In this document: positions 1-9,640 of the stretch, in pieces
How positions within the stretch are numbered: the stretch's first letter is position 1
Layout: every line of letters begins with the position of its first letter
NCBI RefSeq assembly: GCF_001679785.1
Contig: NZ_CP016286.1
Span: forward strand, 2,852,001-2,916,000
Direction of reading: 5' to 3'
Length of the DNA stretch: 64,000 nucleotides
DNA from: Rhizobium leguminosarum
GTDB taxonomy: Bacteria > Pseudomonadota > Alphaproteobacteria > Rhizobiales > Rhizobiaceae
Notes under the pieces: model-generated
Seen by the model: only the letters and a program-made list of their open reading frames with translations
Told to the model about the DNA's origin: nothing
Databases searched by the model: none
Translations under genes and position numbers: made by a program

Positions 1-2
1 CC

Positions 3-554
3 GAGAAGGTCCGAGCATGGCTGGCCGATCCGCGCCTCGCTTCCCGGCGCTCTGCCTACACCTTGCTGCTCGGCATCACGGGCGGCCCCGGCGACGCCCT
101 CGACATCGAGCGGCAGATCGATGCGGCCATGAAGAAGCGGGAGACCACCAACCTGTCGGCCATGCTCGCCGCCGATCTGGAGCTGCGCGGACAAAGCCGT
201 GTCGGATGGCTGGAAACGACGTTCCTGACCGACCGCCAGCGCTCGCTGCAAGAGGTCCAGGCAGCGTTGCTGGCGCTTAGCGTCCATGGTGGCGCAGCCG
301 ACACGCTGCCCCGCATCCGCATCGTCGAAGCGTACCGCGCCTTCATCACGGCGCGGCCGCAGATGGCCGGGTTCGTCGCGATGGAGCTGGCCGACTGGGA
401 AGCGTGGGAGGCGACGCCCGACTACCTCGCCATCATCAGGGCGAACGCCGTCAAGGACCCCGGTGAACGGTTTGCAATCCTCAGCTATCTGCAGCGCAGT
501 CCGCGCACCACCGCCGACGCGGCCGTCCGCGCGGCCGTAACTCGTCAACAGTAG
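3..554 (+). CDS. C-terminal part of an unknown protein
   Basis: The frame is open from the left edge of the window to a TAG stop, so this is the last 183 codons of a gene that begins outside it. The visible part is soluble and rich in Ala, Arg and Glu, with no signal peptide, membrane segment or motif that I recognise. An internal TTG near base 63 could be read as a start, but the frame stays open and coding-like upstream of it. The stop lies 11 bases before the next start, so it is probably in an operon with the isomerase and HupE-like genes. I cannot assign a function. Confidence 0.6.
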   Translation, partial: EKVRAWLADPRLASRRSAYTLLLGITGGPGDALDIERQIDAAMKKRETTNLSAMLAADLELRGQSRVGWLETTFLTDRQRSLQEVQAALLALSVHGGAADTLPRIRIVEAYRAFITARPQMAGFVAMELADWEAWEATPDYLAIIRANAVKDPGERFAILSYLQRSPRTTADAAVRAAVTRQQ

Positions 555-565
555 GTGTACCCCCA

Positions 566-1540
566 ATGAAACTCCTGCCAATTGCGCCGGAACCCTCGAT
601 GCCGGCTGAGACTGCACCTATAACGACCTGGCGGCGGTTCGCCGGCGAGCCGCTGCTGCAGTTCGTCGTGGTGGGCGCCGTCCTGTTCGGCACCTATTCC
701 TTCGTCACGCCGAAGACCGAGGAAAGCGTCGACACGCACAGGATCGATCTAACGAGGGACGACGTCCGACAGCTCGCGGTCACCTGGCTTGCGCAGGGGC
801 GGCCACTTCCCACTCCGAAACAGTTGGGCAGCCTGATGGAGCAGAAGGTCACAGAGGAGATTCTGTTTCGGGAGGCGGTCTCGCTCGGTCTCGACCGCGA
901 CGATGAGATCATCAAGCGGCGGCTCGCCCAGAAGATGGATTTTCTGGCCGCAGACGTCGCGGCGCTGGACGAGCCAAGCAAGGCCACCCTCGCCGAATGG
1001 TATGCGAAACATTCCGAGCGCTTTGCGCTGGCACCCCATCTCAGTTTCCGGCACCTGTATTTCTCCCTCGACAAGCGCGGCGACGCGTCACGCGAGGCAG
1101 CCGCATCGGCGATCCCCCTCGTCTCCGGCAAGCCAGTCGATTCCCCTGAAGTCGCTTCGATCGCCGACCCGTTCATGTTCCGAAACTACTATGGCGATGC
1201 GACGCCGGAGCAGATGGCCAAGGAGTTCGGTCCGGAATTCGCGAAAGCCATATTCGATCTGACGCCGGGATCGTGGCAGGGACCCGTACCGTCGGGATAC
1301 GGATGGCACCTAGTCTGGATCGATTCCGTCGAACCCGGACGCGTTCCAGCCTTCGAGGAAGTCGCGCCGGCCGTCAAGGCGGCCTGGGTGGATGAGCGAT
1401 ATGCCGAGGTGAAGCAGAACGCACTCAGGGAGATGCGGTCGCGCTACATCGTGACCCTGCCGACCGTCGGACCGGAAGACTTGCAGAACCTGCAGGTTCT
1501 AGCCGGAACGGGCGCCTCGATCGAGGTTTCGGCGCAATGA
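566..1540 (+). CDS. Membrane-anchored parvulin-type peptidyl-prolyl isomerase
   Basis: This 324-residue protein has one N-terminal membrane anchor (about residues 30-47, LLQFVVVGAVLFGTYSF) followed by a periplasmic region. Residues about 70-130 look like a SurA/PrsA-type helical chaperone segment. Residues about 150-270 resemble a PpiC rotamase domain, with HLSFRHLYFS, then FGPEFAKAIFDLTPGSW and GYGWHLVWID, the usual order of parvulin strands and the GWH motif. The expected role is folding of exported proteins at the inner membrane. The stop overlaps the next start by four bases (ATGA), which suggests translational coupling. The fold call is fairly firm; the client proteins are unknown. Confidence 0.75.
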   Translation: MKLLPIAPEPSMPAETAPITTWRRFAGEPLLQFVVVGAVLFGTYSFVTPKTEESVDTHRIDLTRDDVRQLAVTWLAQGRPLPTPKQLGSLMEQKVTEEILFREAVSLGLDRDDEIIKRRLAQKMDFLAADVAALDEPSKATLAEWYAKHSERFALAPHLSFRHLYFSLDKRGDASREAAASAIPLVSGKPVDSPEVASIADPFMFRNYYGDATPEQMAKEFGPEFAKAIFDLTPGSWQGPVPSGYGWHLVWIDSVEPGRVPAFEEVAPAVKAAWVDERYAEVKQNALREMRSRYIVTLPTVGPEDLQNLQVLAGTGASIEVSAQ

Positions 1541-2547
1541 ACGGCCGGTTGCGCGGATTCTGGACTCTGGTTGGTGTGATCATCGCCGCCCTGGCATTCG
1601 CGTCGGCCGCCGTCGCTCATGAGATAAGACCAGCCTACCTGCAGATCGATCAGAAAGCCGCCAACCGATACACTGTCACCTGGCGGACGCCGATGCTGTC
1701 GGGAATGAGGCTCCCCGTCGCCCTGCGGTTTCCGGAAGGCGTCCGCAACGTGACCACTTCGGAGCGCAATCTTCCGGACTCGGTGGTCGAAACCCGCGTG
1801 ATCGAGACGACGAACGGAGCCCTTGCGGGCCAGCGTGTCGAGTTCATCGGGCTTCAGGCGACGATCACCGACGTGCTCGTGCGCGTGCGCTTGCTGGACG
1901 GCCCCGCCTCGATAACCATGGTTCGTCCATCACAGCCGTGGATCGACGTAGCCGCCCGGCCGGGCAGTCTGGAAGTCGCAAGAACATTCATGCACCAGGG
2001 CGTCGAGCACATCCTGTTCGGCTACGACCATCTGCTCTTCGTCCTGGCGCTCATCTTCATCGCGCGCGACTGGAAGGCGCTGTTATGGACGGTCACGGCC
2101 TTCACGGCGGCGCATTCGATCACCCTGACGCTGGCGACCCTCGGGATCGTGCATGTCCCCGGACCGCCGGTGGAGGCGGCGATCGCGTTCAGCATCCTGC
2201 TGCTTGCCTGTGAAATCATCCGGGTGCAGAACGGAAAGGCCAGCATGACCGCGCGACGGCCGTGGCTGGTCGCGTTCGCCTTCGGCTTGCTGCACGGGCT
2301 CGGCTTCGCTGGCGCACTGGCGGACCTTGCGCTGCCGCAGAGCGACATTCCGCTGGCGCTGCTGTTCTTCAACGTCGGCGTCGAGACTGGACAGTTGGCG
2401 TTCATCGTGGCGGTGATTGCGATCGTCTGGCTTGCCAGGCTCGTGCGCTATCCGCCGTCGGTCGGCAGAAGGGCGTTCGTGACGGCGACATACCTCATCG
2501 GAGCGACCGCGGCGTTCTGGTTTGTCGAGCGGCTGTCGGCGTTCTAG
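1537..2547 (+). CDS. HupE/UreJ-family membrane protein
   Basis: The 336-residue product has a signal peptide or first helix ending near AFASAAVAHE, a beta-rich extracytoplasmic region (about residues 28-145), then about six membrane helices. The segment HQGVEHILFGYDHLLF, followed by AHSITLTLA and LLHGLGFAGAL, is typical of the HupE/UreJ_2 group, which carries conserved His and Asp residues in the helices. Characterised HupE proteins handle nickel or cobalt, but long forms with an N-terminal domain next to isomerase genes have no assigned substrate. The start overlaps the isomerase stop. I infer a membrane transport or metal role without choosing a metal. Confidence 0.75.
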   Translation: MNGRLRGFWTLVGVIIAALAFASAAVAHEIRPAYLQIDQKAANRYTVTWRTPMLSGMRLPVALRFPEGVRNVTTSERNLPDSVVETRVIETTNGALAGQRVEFIGLQATITDVLVRVRLLDGPASITMVRPSQPWIDVAARPGSLEVARTFMHQGVEHILFGYDHLLFVLALIFIARDWKALLWTVTAFTAAHSITLTLATLGIVHVPGPPVEAAIAFSILLLACEIIRVQNGKASMTARRPWLVAFAFGLLHGLGFAGALADLALPQSDIPLALLFFNVGVETGQLAFIVAVIAIVWLARLVRYPPSVGRRAFVTATYLIGATAAFWFVERLSAF

Positions 2548-2702
2548 GGCGCCGCGCCGTGAGGTCGCCTGTGACCGGAAGAGCGAAAATCGGCGACCCC
2601 GCCAGGGCGCTCCGCCTCGTCGAGCGCCGCAACCGGCTGGTCGAGTGAAGTCGGACTGGATACAACTCTCCACATTCGAAAAACAGCCGGAAGGACAAGA
2701 GT

Positions 2703-4619
2703 ATGAAATGGATCGCCGGGCTTTTTCTGGCCCTGACGATGTCCGCCTTTGCTCACGCTCAGGAGGCTTCACGACCGCAGAAGGTCGACGATCTGGTGCG
2801 GCTGTTGCAGGATCCGGAAGTTCGGTCATGGCTGGAGAAAGCGCCCGGCCCGTCGTCGATAGCCGTCGAGGAGGTGGACGCCGGGCTGGCGACATGGGAG
2901 GCGGCTACGCGCAGCCGGATTGATGGCGTCGTTCAGGTAATCCCAAGGATTCCCGGCGAGTTCATGGCGGCAGCTTCTCGCACGAGGGCGAACGCCCTGT
3001 CCCACGGAAAGCTGCCGGTGTTCGTCGTCTTCCTTGGGCTGACGGCGGTCGGATTTTTCGCCGAGCGGATGTTCGCGCGGTCGAGACGACGCGCTGAAGG
3101 GCTGCAGGAACGCCTGCTGGCGATCGGCGTCTTCGCGGTGGCCATGGGCGCGGTCTTCTTCGCATTCGACTGGCCCGCCCTTCCACGCATCGTCCTCCTC
3201 GTGTCGCTGCTGGCGCTCGTCGCCTACCGAACGATCTCCGCGCTTCTCGATGCGGCGGTGCTGGCGTCTTCCGTCCGCAGGCGGGCGAAGGTCTTTGCGG
3301 GAGTTGCCGTAGTCGCGGTTGCCGCCGCAAGTCTTGGCCTGCCCTTGTCGATCGACCCGGCGGCTACGGAGGCGATCTCGTTCTGCTTTTCGATCGCCCT
3401 CCTCGCTTTGGCCGTCGAGGGCGCCGTCTCCTCGTCCGGGAGGACCCTTCCCACGCGCATATCGCTATGCCTTGCCTTCGTCGTCATCTGGGCGCTCTGG
3501 TGCGTCGGTCTGCACGGCCTGTTCTGGCTGGGAGTCTACGCGATGGCCCTGCCCACGGTGCTGCGCTTCACCGGTCAGGCGGCGGCCGAAGCGTTTCCTT
3601 CCGAACCTGACAGCATGAAGCGCGTCCTGCTTGTCCGTGGCAGCCGTGCCGTCGTAGTGGTGGCGGCTGCTGCATGGCTAGCCCTCGTCTGGCGGTTTGA
3701 TCCGAACTCCCTGGTCCATAACAATCCTGTCGTGGCCGCGGTGTCCTACGGACTTCTGAAGAGCGTGGTCGTTCTGCTGCTCGCCGACCTCGCGTGGCAT
3801 CTCGCTAGGTCGTGGATAGACAGACGGCTCACCGTTTCGTCCGGTGTCGCAGGCGATGCATCTCAGGCAGCCCGGCAGGGCCGGCTTCGGACGCTCCTGC
3901 CGATCTTCCGGAACATGCTCGCGGTCATAGTGGCGGTTGTCGCCGGCCTGATCGTGCTCGCGGAACTCGGCGTCAAGATCGGGCCGCTGATTGCGGGCGC
4001 CGGTATTTTCGGCGTGGCGCTCGGCTTCGGATCGCAGACGCTGGTGAAGGACGTCGTCAGCGGAATCTTCTACCTTCTCGACGACGCGTTTCGCGTGGGT
4101 GAGTACATCCAGGCGAAGAGCTACAAGGGGACCGTCGAGGGATTCAGCCTCCGGTCGGTGCGGCTGCGTCATCACCGCGGCCCGGTGTTCACCGTTCCGT
4201 TCGGCGAGCTCGGCGCCGTCGAGAACATGAGCCGCGACTGGGTGATCGACAAGTTTCGGGTGAACGTGAGCTACGACGCGGACATCGAGAAGGCGCGCAA
4301 GCTCGCGAAGAAGATCGGGGAGGAGCTGAAGTCCGATCCGGAACTCGGGCCGCTGTTCATCGAGCCGTTGAAGATGAAGGGCGTCGAGGAGTTCGGCGAC
4401 TACGGCATCGTCCTCAGCTTCGCGATGACCACTGTGCCGGGCATGCAGACCTACATCCGGCGCAAGGCATACGCGAAGATCCGCGAGGCGTTCAAGGCGA
4501 ACGGCATCGATTTCGCGACGCCGTCGGTCCAAGTCGGCGGCGATGCCAGGGACAGCGCAGCGGCGGCCGCGACGGCGCTCCGGGCGGAGCAGGCCAAGGG
4601 GCTGGCGGAGGAGGGTTAG
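2703..4619 (+). CDS. MscS-family mechanosensitive channel
   Basis: A 638-residue protein with a cleavable signal peptide (MKWIAGLFLALTMSAFAHAQ), a short periplasmic stretch, about ten membrane segments and a C-terminal MscS core. The pore helix and following sheet are visible as GPLIAGAGIFGVALGFGSQTLVKD with VSGIFYLLDD directly after, then the beta domain FRVGEYI and the KGTVEGFSLRSVRLRHHRG segment, all characteristic of the family. Long members act as tension-gated solute release valves. The gene starts 155 bases after the HupE-like gene with AGGACAAG before the ATG, so it may have its own promoter. It ends in a charged cytoplasmic tail (ATALRAEQAKGLAEEG). Confidence 0.88.
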   Translation: MKWIAGLFLALTMSAFAHAQEASRPQKVDDLVRLLQDPEVRSWLEKAPGPSSIAVEEVDAGLATWEAATRSRIDGVVQVIPRIPGEFMAAASRTRANALSHGKLPVFVVFLGLTAVGFFAERMFARSRRRAEGLQERLLAIGVFAVAMGAVFFAFDWPALPRIVLLVSLLALVAYRTISALLDAAVLASSVRRRAKVFAGVAVVAVAAASLGLPLSIDPAATEAISFCFSIALLALAVEGAVSSSGRTLPTRISLCLAFVVIWALWCVGLHGLFWLGVYAMALPTVLRFTGQAAAEAFPSEPDSMKRVLLVRGSRAVVVVAAAAWLALVWRFDPNSLVHNNPVVAAVSYGLLKSVVVLLLADLAWHLARSWIDRRLTVSSGVAGDASQAARQGRLRTLLPIFRNMLAVIVAVVAGLIVLAELGVKIGPLIAGAGIFGVALGFGSQTLVKDVVSGIFYLLDDAFRVGEYIQAKSYKGTVEGFSLRSVRLRHHRGPVFTVPFGELGAVENMSRDWVIDKFRVNVSYDADIEKARKLAKKIGEELKSDPELGPLFIEPLKMKGVEEFGDYGIVLSFAMTTVPGMQTYIRRKAYAKIREAFKANGIDFATPSVQVGGDARDSAAAAATALRAEQAKGLAEEG

Positions 4620-4854
4620 TTGGCATAGTTGTGGTAGGGAACGACCTCCGCCCTCGCGGATCACGCCTGGCCGACCATGCTTGGTAACAGGCTGTGCCGC
4701 CTGGGCTGATGGGGCGTCTGTCGGGCCTGGCGTCTGCTTCGAGAGACCATCGCCCTGAAGGTCTCATGCCCGGCACTGAGGACTTCGCCCAGCGAGTCAT
4801 CAAATAGTAATACAATATTGCGGAACTTAAAACCGACGCCGTCGTTGTGCCATC

Positions 4855-5037
4855 ATGTCTGAAACGTATAAAACAACCACAGCAGGAATCATCGAGCGCG
4901 ATACCTTGAAACGCTTGGGACCACATTTGCGTGGCCTACCAGACTTCGCATTGCCCGCCGACTCCGAAGACGTTTTCGGTGACTTCCTGAAAAAACTAGA
5001 CGCTGTTGCGAGAGAGAACCAGGAACCAAGGCCTTGA
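4855..5037 (+). CDS. Possible 60-residue hypothetical protein
   Basis: A short ATG-initiated frame encodes 60 residues, mostly charged, with no membrane segment. No good ribosome binding site precedes it. It lies in a stretch of broken genes, so it may be a remnant or chance frame. The sequence (SETYKTTTAGIIERDTLKRL at the start) does not resemble any family I know. Confidence 0.25.
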   Translation: MSETYKTTTAGIIERDTLKRLGPHLRGLPDFALPADSEDVFGDFLKKLDAVARENQEPRP

Positions 5038-5090
5038 GGTTGTACCTCGCCGAGTTATCAGCGTTAAATCGTGTTGAATGAGGACAAAAC

Positions 5091-5189
5091 TTGGTGGCTA
5101 AAGTCGAGCTGGTGAGCGACAACTCTGATGTCGCTCGGATGGCACGAACCGATGCCAAGATCCTTGCGGCGATCTCGGGAAACAAGTGA
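5091..5189 (+). CDS. Possible 32-residue peptide
   Basis: GAGGA at about 5080-5084 sits six bases before a TTG codon that opens a 32-codon frame (MVAKVELVSDNSDVARMART at the start) and ends in TGA. The amphipathic composition is protein-like. It could equally be the tail of a decayed gene, because the neighbours at 5.8-7.4 kb are fragments. Nothing identifies it. Confidence 0.18.
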   Translation: MVAKVELVSDNSDVARMARTDAKILAAISGNK

Positions 5190-5279
5190 ATACGCTTTGT
5201 ATCGCTGCGACGGCTGGGCGGCATGAGCGCGGCGGATGATCGCGAGCTTTTTCCACCTGCCTGGAGCGCCGGCATGCAG

Positions 5280-5858
5280 TCAGTCTGTTGGCGGCAGGGC
5301 GTCCAACCAGGCGGAAACAGTTTCCAGAGTTCGTTTCTCCTGGTCTGCTTCGAGCGAGAACCCACGACGGACGGTATCTTTCGAAGCGTGGGCTTCGACC
5401 ACGCCGATGCTATTGCCGAGGCCGTAACCGCCGTGGGTGACGAAGGGGACGACGGGCTTGCCCGTCAGGTCGTGCGCCACAAGGAACGAGCGGATCACCG
5501 GCGGAGCGGTCATCCCCCAAATAGGAAACCCTAGGAAGACCTCTTCATAGGACTGAATGTCGGCGACGATTTGCTTGAGCGGTGGCCGATAACCGGATTC
5601 CGTCTCTGCGGCAGCCTGCGCGACGGTCGCTTGGTAGTCTTCCGGATAGGGCGTGGCTGGGTTGATTTCGAAGAGCGTCGCATTGCGGGCTCGCCGGATC
5701 TGGTTGGCGATCACACGCGTGTTCCCGGTTCGGGAAAAGTAGGCGACTAACGCTCGAGGCTGGCGTGCCGCGAGCGCCTGCGCCTTGGGAAGGATCACTC
5801 CGGCGGCGGTCAGAAACATTGCTTGCAGAAGGGCGCGTTTGGGGATTGTGGGGCTCAC
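5280..5858 (-). CDS. Flavodoxin-family protein with export-type N-terminus
   Basis: This 192-residue protein has a hydrophobic N-terminal segment (LLQAMFLTAAGVILPKAQALA) that looks like a signal or anchor. A flavodoxin fold follows: the FMN phosphate-binding loop AYFSRTGNTR, then the FLGFPIWGMTAPPVIRSFL segment and FVTHGGYGLGNS. Such proteins are FMN-dependent electron carriers or quinone reductase-like enzymes; an exported form is less common. It lies 15 bases downstream of the broken carboxylesterase on the same strand, so the two probably formed one operon controlled by the LysR gene whose remnant lies beyond. The frame is intact, but its ancestral promoter may have been lost with the deletion near 6840. 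Confidence 0.75.
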   Translation of the reverse strand: MSPTIPKRALLQAMFLTAAGVILPKAQALAARQPRALVAYFSRTGNTRVIANQIRRARNATLFEINPATPYPEDYQATVAQAAAETESGYRPPLKQIVADIQSYEEVFLGFPIWGMTAPPVIRSFLVAHDLTGKPVVPFVTHGGYGLGNSIGVVEAHASKDTVRRGFSLEADQEKRTLETVSAWLDALPPTD

Positions 5859-5873
5859 TCTCCGCCTCCTTGC

Positions 5874-6838
5874 TCAGGTCTCATATCTATAAAGTGCAGC
5901 ACGATTGAACGGATCAATCTTCAAGGTCGTAACCTCTCTGAGGGCATCGCCTCTCCAATCCGGGGCCGTCTCGCACGTTGCATCGACCAGCATCGTCGTT
6001 CTGGTCGTTGTGTCGTACGGCTTCCATTCCGGCATGCGAGCGTTGTTTGGGTTTCCTGTCCTTGCAAAGCTTACGAAGGCCGACATGAGGTTCATCGACG
6101 TCTCCATGGCGTCGTCACCCGGACCGGTCATCTCCCCGGCCTCGTTGACGGTGCCGAAGGCGAACGGGATGTCGACTGCATGCGGCGATCCGAGCACGCC
6201 GTTCTGCCACGGGATCGTCCAGTTGAAATTATACATGTAGACTGGGGCCTGCTCTGTTGCGCCTGACTTGGTTTCCGCCGCACCGGTCAGCGGAAAACGG
6301 AATTGAACGTCGGAGGCGATGGCCACCAGGATGTCCGACGGCGTCATATCGGGAGACGCCTTCCGGTAGGCCGCCATAATGGCGTCGACCTTAGCGTAAT
6401 CGATCTTGAACGCGGTCCGCAACCGCACGCGCATCTGCTCCTCCGTTAGCGTGAAGTTGCGCATGTCGCCCTGGAAGAACAGGCTGGCTTCGGTTTTGGT
6501 GCTGCCCAACAGCATTGGCACCTGGGCATGCATCGCCAGGCCTTCCGGGGTCATTGGACGGGCCACAATGTGCTTGCCGTCGATGACTGGCCGGGCGCCT
6601 TCGAACGAGGCAGCCACGGCGCGGATACGGGCGTCGAGCATGGTTTGCATCGGGCGGTTCGTCCTGGTTATACCAGCTGAACACAGGGCCGCTCATACCC
6701 GTATTGATCTGGGGGCTGAGAGAGCCATACTTCGTGGCGTCGCGCTCACCATGCCAGTCCGCTACCGGCTGCGGAGCTTTGAACCGGTTGGCTCCGGCCG
6801 TGCTTGCCGCGTACGGAATTCCCTTGAAGCTCAAGGCG
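5874..6838 (-). pseudogene. Carboxylesterase type B, internally deleted and frameshifted
   Basis: Two parts of one family appear in different frames. From about 6838 down to 6660 the frame reads [21 protein letters not shown] and VFSWYNQDE, which is the N-terminal region of type-B carboxylesterases. From about 6655 to 5874 another frame gives the C-terminal part (MQTMLDARIRAVAAS, VPMLLGSTKTEASLF, VYMYNFNW, GSPHAVDIPFAFGT, FARTGNPN). The whole centre, including the GESAG-type serine nucleophile, is missing; intact members have about 500 residues. The extreme N-terminus is also gone, because coding-like sequence stops at about 6838 where the LysR remnant begins. The product cannot be an active esterase. 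The surviving part includes the catalytic-His region (HAVDIPFAF). Confidence 0.8.
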
Positions 6839-6839
6839 C

Positions 6840-7415
6840 CCTTCGCCCGAGCCGGTTCTCGAAAACTTTCTCGACGAATACCCGGATGTCAAGATCGAGG
6901 TGAACGTTGATGCTACGCTGGTCGACCTCGTGGCGGAACGGTTCGACGCCGGCGTTCGCCTCGGCGAGCAGGTCGAGAAGGACATGATCGCGATGAGGAT
7001 CGGCCCGGACCTGCGAATGGCGGTAGTCGGATCGCCTTCTTATTTCGACAAGCACGGGCGACCTGAAATCCCGGAAGACCTCACACGGCACAACTGCACC
7101 AACATCCGGATGCCTACATCCAAGAGGATCAACGCCTGGGAGTTCGAAAAGGGCGGCAAGACCGTCAACGTCCGGGTCGGCGGGCAGGCCGTGTTCAATA
7201 GCGGCTCGCTACGGATGAACGCGGCGCTCGCCGGCGTCGGACTTTCCTACATGCTCGAAGACTATGCCAAGCCCTACATCGACGACGGACGCCTGGTGCG
7301 AGTGTTGGAGGACTGGTGCGAGCCTTTCGCGGGATACCACCTGTACTACCCCAGCCGGCGGCAACACTCTCCGGCGTTCGTGCTTCTCCTGAACGCTTTG
7401 CGGTATCGAGAGTAG
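6840..7415 (+). pseudogene. LysR-type regulator, effector domain only
   Basis: The frame reads [20 protein letters not shown] and continues through [47 protein letters not shown] and GRLVRVLEDW. This is the substrate-binding domain of a LysR regulator from about residue 105 of a normal 300-residue protein. The DNA-binding helix-turn-helix is absent, and upstream sequence runs straight into the carboxylesterase remnant on the other strand. A GTG at 6900 could start a 171-residue product that could not bind DNA by itself. The natural reading is a divergent regulator whose first third and promoter were lost. Confidence 0.8.
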
Positions 7416-7671
7416 GAGGGCGGCCTGCCTTTTTATTGCCGTGTCTTTGGAGGAAGAGCGCCACGCGACTTCATCCGCAGACGCAAGCGGCCGGCATCGC
7501 CGTCGGCCGAAACGTGACGAAAACAGCGCCGGCCCCCGAGTGCCACTGCGCCTGGATGGTTCGCATCCGCTTTGTTAGCAATTTATTGACCATAAGCTGG
7601 CTTTATTGAGCCTGATGGATGCGGAGATTCCCGCCCCGTCGTCGAGTGTTTGGTGTTGGACGGGATTGTTC

Positions 7672-9036
7672 GTGTTGAAGTACCCAGTGCAAGGATTATC
7701 GGGCGGAGCCTTGGGCGGAATTGCCACGCTCCTGTCGCGTGCAAAACGCTTCGCAGCGCAGACCATTCTCCCGGCTCTGTTTGCGCTGCCGGCACTTGTC
7801 GGTTCTGCATCATTTGCCTCGGCGGAAGATCGGGCCCTGAAGCTGTTCTTTACCCATACGGGCGAGAGGGCCACGATTACCTACAAGCGGGACGGAAAGT
7901 TCGATCCAAAGGGCCTCGCCCAGATCAATCGGTTTCTGCGCGACTGGCGAAGGAACGAGCCCACCCGGATGGATCCCCGGCTGCTCGACCTGGTCTGGGA
8001 AGTGTACAAACGCAGCGGCGGCAAGGACTACATCCATATCGTCTCCGCCTATCGTTCCCCGAGCACCAACAACATGCTCCGCAACCGTTCGCGCAGCACG
8101 GGCGTCGCCAAGAAGAGCCAGCACATGCTGGGCAAGGCGATGGATTTCTACGTTCCCGGCGTGAAGCTTTCGGCGCTGCGTGCGCTGGCGATGCAGATGC
8201 AGGTCGGCGGTGTCGGATATTATCCGACCTCGGGATCGCCCTTCGTGCATCTCGATGTCGGCAATGTCAGGGCCTGGCCCCGCATGTCCCGGCAGGAACT
8301 CGCTCGAATATTCCCCAATGGGCAGACCATGCATCTGCCGGCCGATGGCCGGCCGCTGCCGGGATACAATCAGGCGGTTGCCAACCACAAGAAGCGCGGC
8401 GGCCCCACCTCGATCCAGATCGCCAGCACCGCTGGAGAAGACGAAGACGTGAGCGCGTCGACCAGGTCGAGCGGCGATACCACAGACAATAAACTCGTGA
8501 CGGCGCTTCTGCCCACGCCGAAAAGCCGAGCATTGAATGCACTCGCGCTGCAGACCGGCGCCGCCCAGCGGGATGACAAACGGTCCGCTCCGGATCTTTC
8601 GTCTTTCCCGATTCCGATACCAGCGATGCGGCCGCCCGCCCTCGAGCACGACGCGGACGTGGATGACAAACTGGAGACTGCGTCGATCGGCCCAATTGAT
8701 GTCCTTCCGGACAGGCCGACGTCTGCATTGCCGGCCTACGCCCGCTTCGAACCCCGCCTTGTTGCACACCCGGCCTCCAAGCAGGGCACGAACATGATCG
8801 CCTCCCTGCCCATGACCGCCTCCTGGGAAGAAGCAAATTTCTTTGGATCGACGTCCGACGCGGCGCTGATGAAATGGGCGCTGCATTCCCCCGGTGAAGT
8901 GATGGGATTGAGCGCGCCTCGCATTTCCCCACGCACGGTTCATCGTGAGGCGAATGTCGCGACATCCGGTGAGGTTATCATTCCGGTCGCCGCCCAGTTC
9001 GATGCCAACCGGCTTGCGTCGTCCCCGGAGGGCTGA
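7672..9036 (+). CDS. DUF882 (YcbK/M15-like) cell-wall protein
   Basis: The frame is open from about 7606; I favour the GTG at 7672 (GGACGGG seven bases upstream), giving 454 residues. An N-terminal hydrophobic signal (ILPALFALPALVGSASFASA) precedes a DUF882 domain with SAYRSPSTNNML, SQHMLGKAMDFY and FVHLDVGNVR. These supply the His, Asp and His ligands of the zinc site seen in the D-Ala-D-Ala carboxypeptidase-like M15 fold. The C-terminal 200 residues are low-complexity and rich in Pro, Ser and Asp. Likely role: peptidoglycan-related hydrolase or LysM-less cell-wall protein in the periplasm. The start codon is the main doubt. Confidence 0.75.
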   Translation: MLKYPVQGLSGGALGGIATLLSRAKRFAAQTILPALFALPALVGSASFASAEDRALKLFFTHTGERATITYKRDGKFDPKGLAQINRFLRDWRRNEPTRMDPRLLDLVWEVYKRSGGKDYIHIVSAYRSPSTNNMLRNRSRSTGVAKKSQHMLGKAMDFYVPGVKLSALRALAMQMQVGGVGYYPTSGSPFVHLDVGNVRAWPRMSRQELARIFPNGQTMHLPADGRPLPGYNQAVANHKKRGGPTSIQIASTAGEDEDVSASTRSSGDTTDNKLVTALLPTPKSRALNALALQTGAAQRDDKRSAPDLSSFPIPIPAMRPPALEHDADVDDKLETASIGPIDVLPDRPTSALPAYARFEPRLVAHPASKQGTNMIASLPMTASWEEANFFGSTSDAALMKWALHSPGEVMGLSAPRISPRTVHREANVATSGEVIIPVAAQFDANRLASSPEG

Positions 9037-9045
9037 CCTCAATCG

Positions 9046-9180
9046 TCAAGGCTTGATGCGCAGCGCGAAGCCGGTCAGAAGCGCCAGAACGACCACGGTG
9101 AGAACCGGGCTGGCGGTCTCGATAAACGGGCGCCGCCGCCCAGTGCCAGAAGCCTGTGCGGCCGACTGGAATTTTTTATC
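9046..9180 (-). other. Possible small membrane-peptide remnant
   Basis: On the minus strand a frame ends RRRPFIETASPVLTVVVLAL followed by LTGFALRIKP and a stop, which is a convincing single membrane helix with a basic end. A perfect AGGAGGTGAT lies at the upstream end (about 9178-9187), but no ATG, GTG or TTG follows it at a suitable distance in this frame. It may be a short membrane protein whose start has decayed, or start at an unusual codon such as ATT. Low confidence. Confidence 0.2.
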
Positions 9181-9187
9181 ACCTCCT

Positions 9188-9640
9188 AAACAATTGCCAC
9201 GCCTTACGGGCGGTGCTCGCGCATCGGCCCGAAAATCGGAATCTATGCTCGGGAAAAATGAGGTAGATCCAATGTGTTAAAGCGTTGTCCAGGCGCTTGA
9301 AAAAAACGCGCAGGCGCCATAGTTTGGATTTTCGAACGACGACGACGATCGTTTCCGCGCGCGGGAAATTCAGACCAAAGTCCGATCCAATCCCGGACTT
9401 CGTGCCCATACTAAACGTTCAGTCGCTGTAATAACAATAATATATCTTAAGTAACGAGGCGCACTGATGTGAGAAGCGTATCAATTTCTGGCAGAGCCGG
9501 CTTCATTGGATCGCCTGTGACCGACTTCTACTTAGGAAGCGATGCCCGGAAACCGGTTGTTGTTGACATTCTTTGCACCGGATCTTTCGAAAATATAGCA
9601 CCACATCAAGGCTCCCCGTTTCCACCGAGCGACGTGCTTT
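9188..9640 (+). pseudogene. Decayed duplicate of the epimerase promoter and 5' end
   Basis: Two blocks match the region in front of and inside the epimerase gene at 9983. Block one (about 9188-9217) copies about 9912-9941, roughly four bases in five identical. Block two (about 9440-9620) copies about 9955-10140, including the AACGAGGCGCA leader and the first 55 codons. The duplicate would read RSVSISGRAGFIGSP against KSVLISGGAGFIGSH in the intact gene, so the nucleotide-binding Gly and His are damaged. The ATG has become GTG, and the frame loses similarity after about 57 codons. About 200 bases of unrelated sequence separate the two blocks. Confidence 0.75.
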
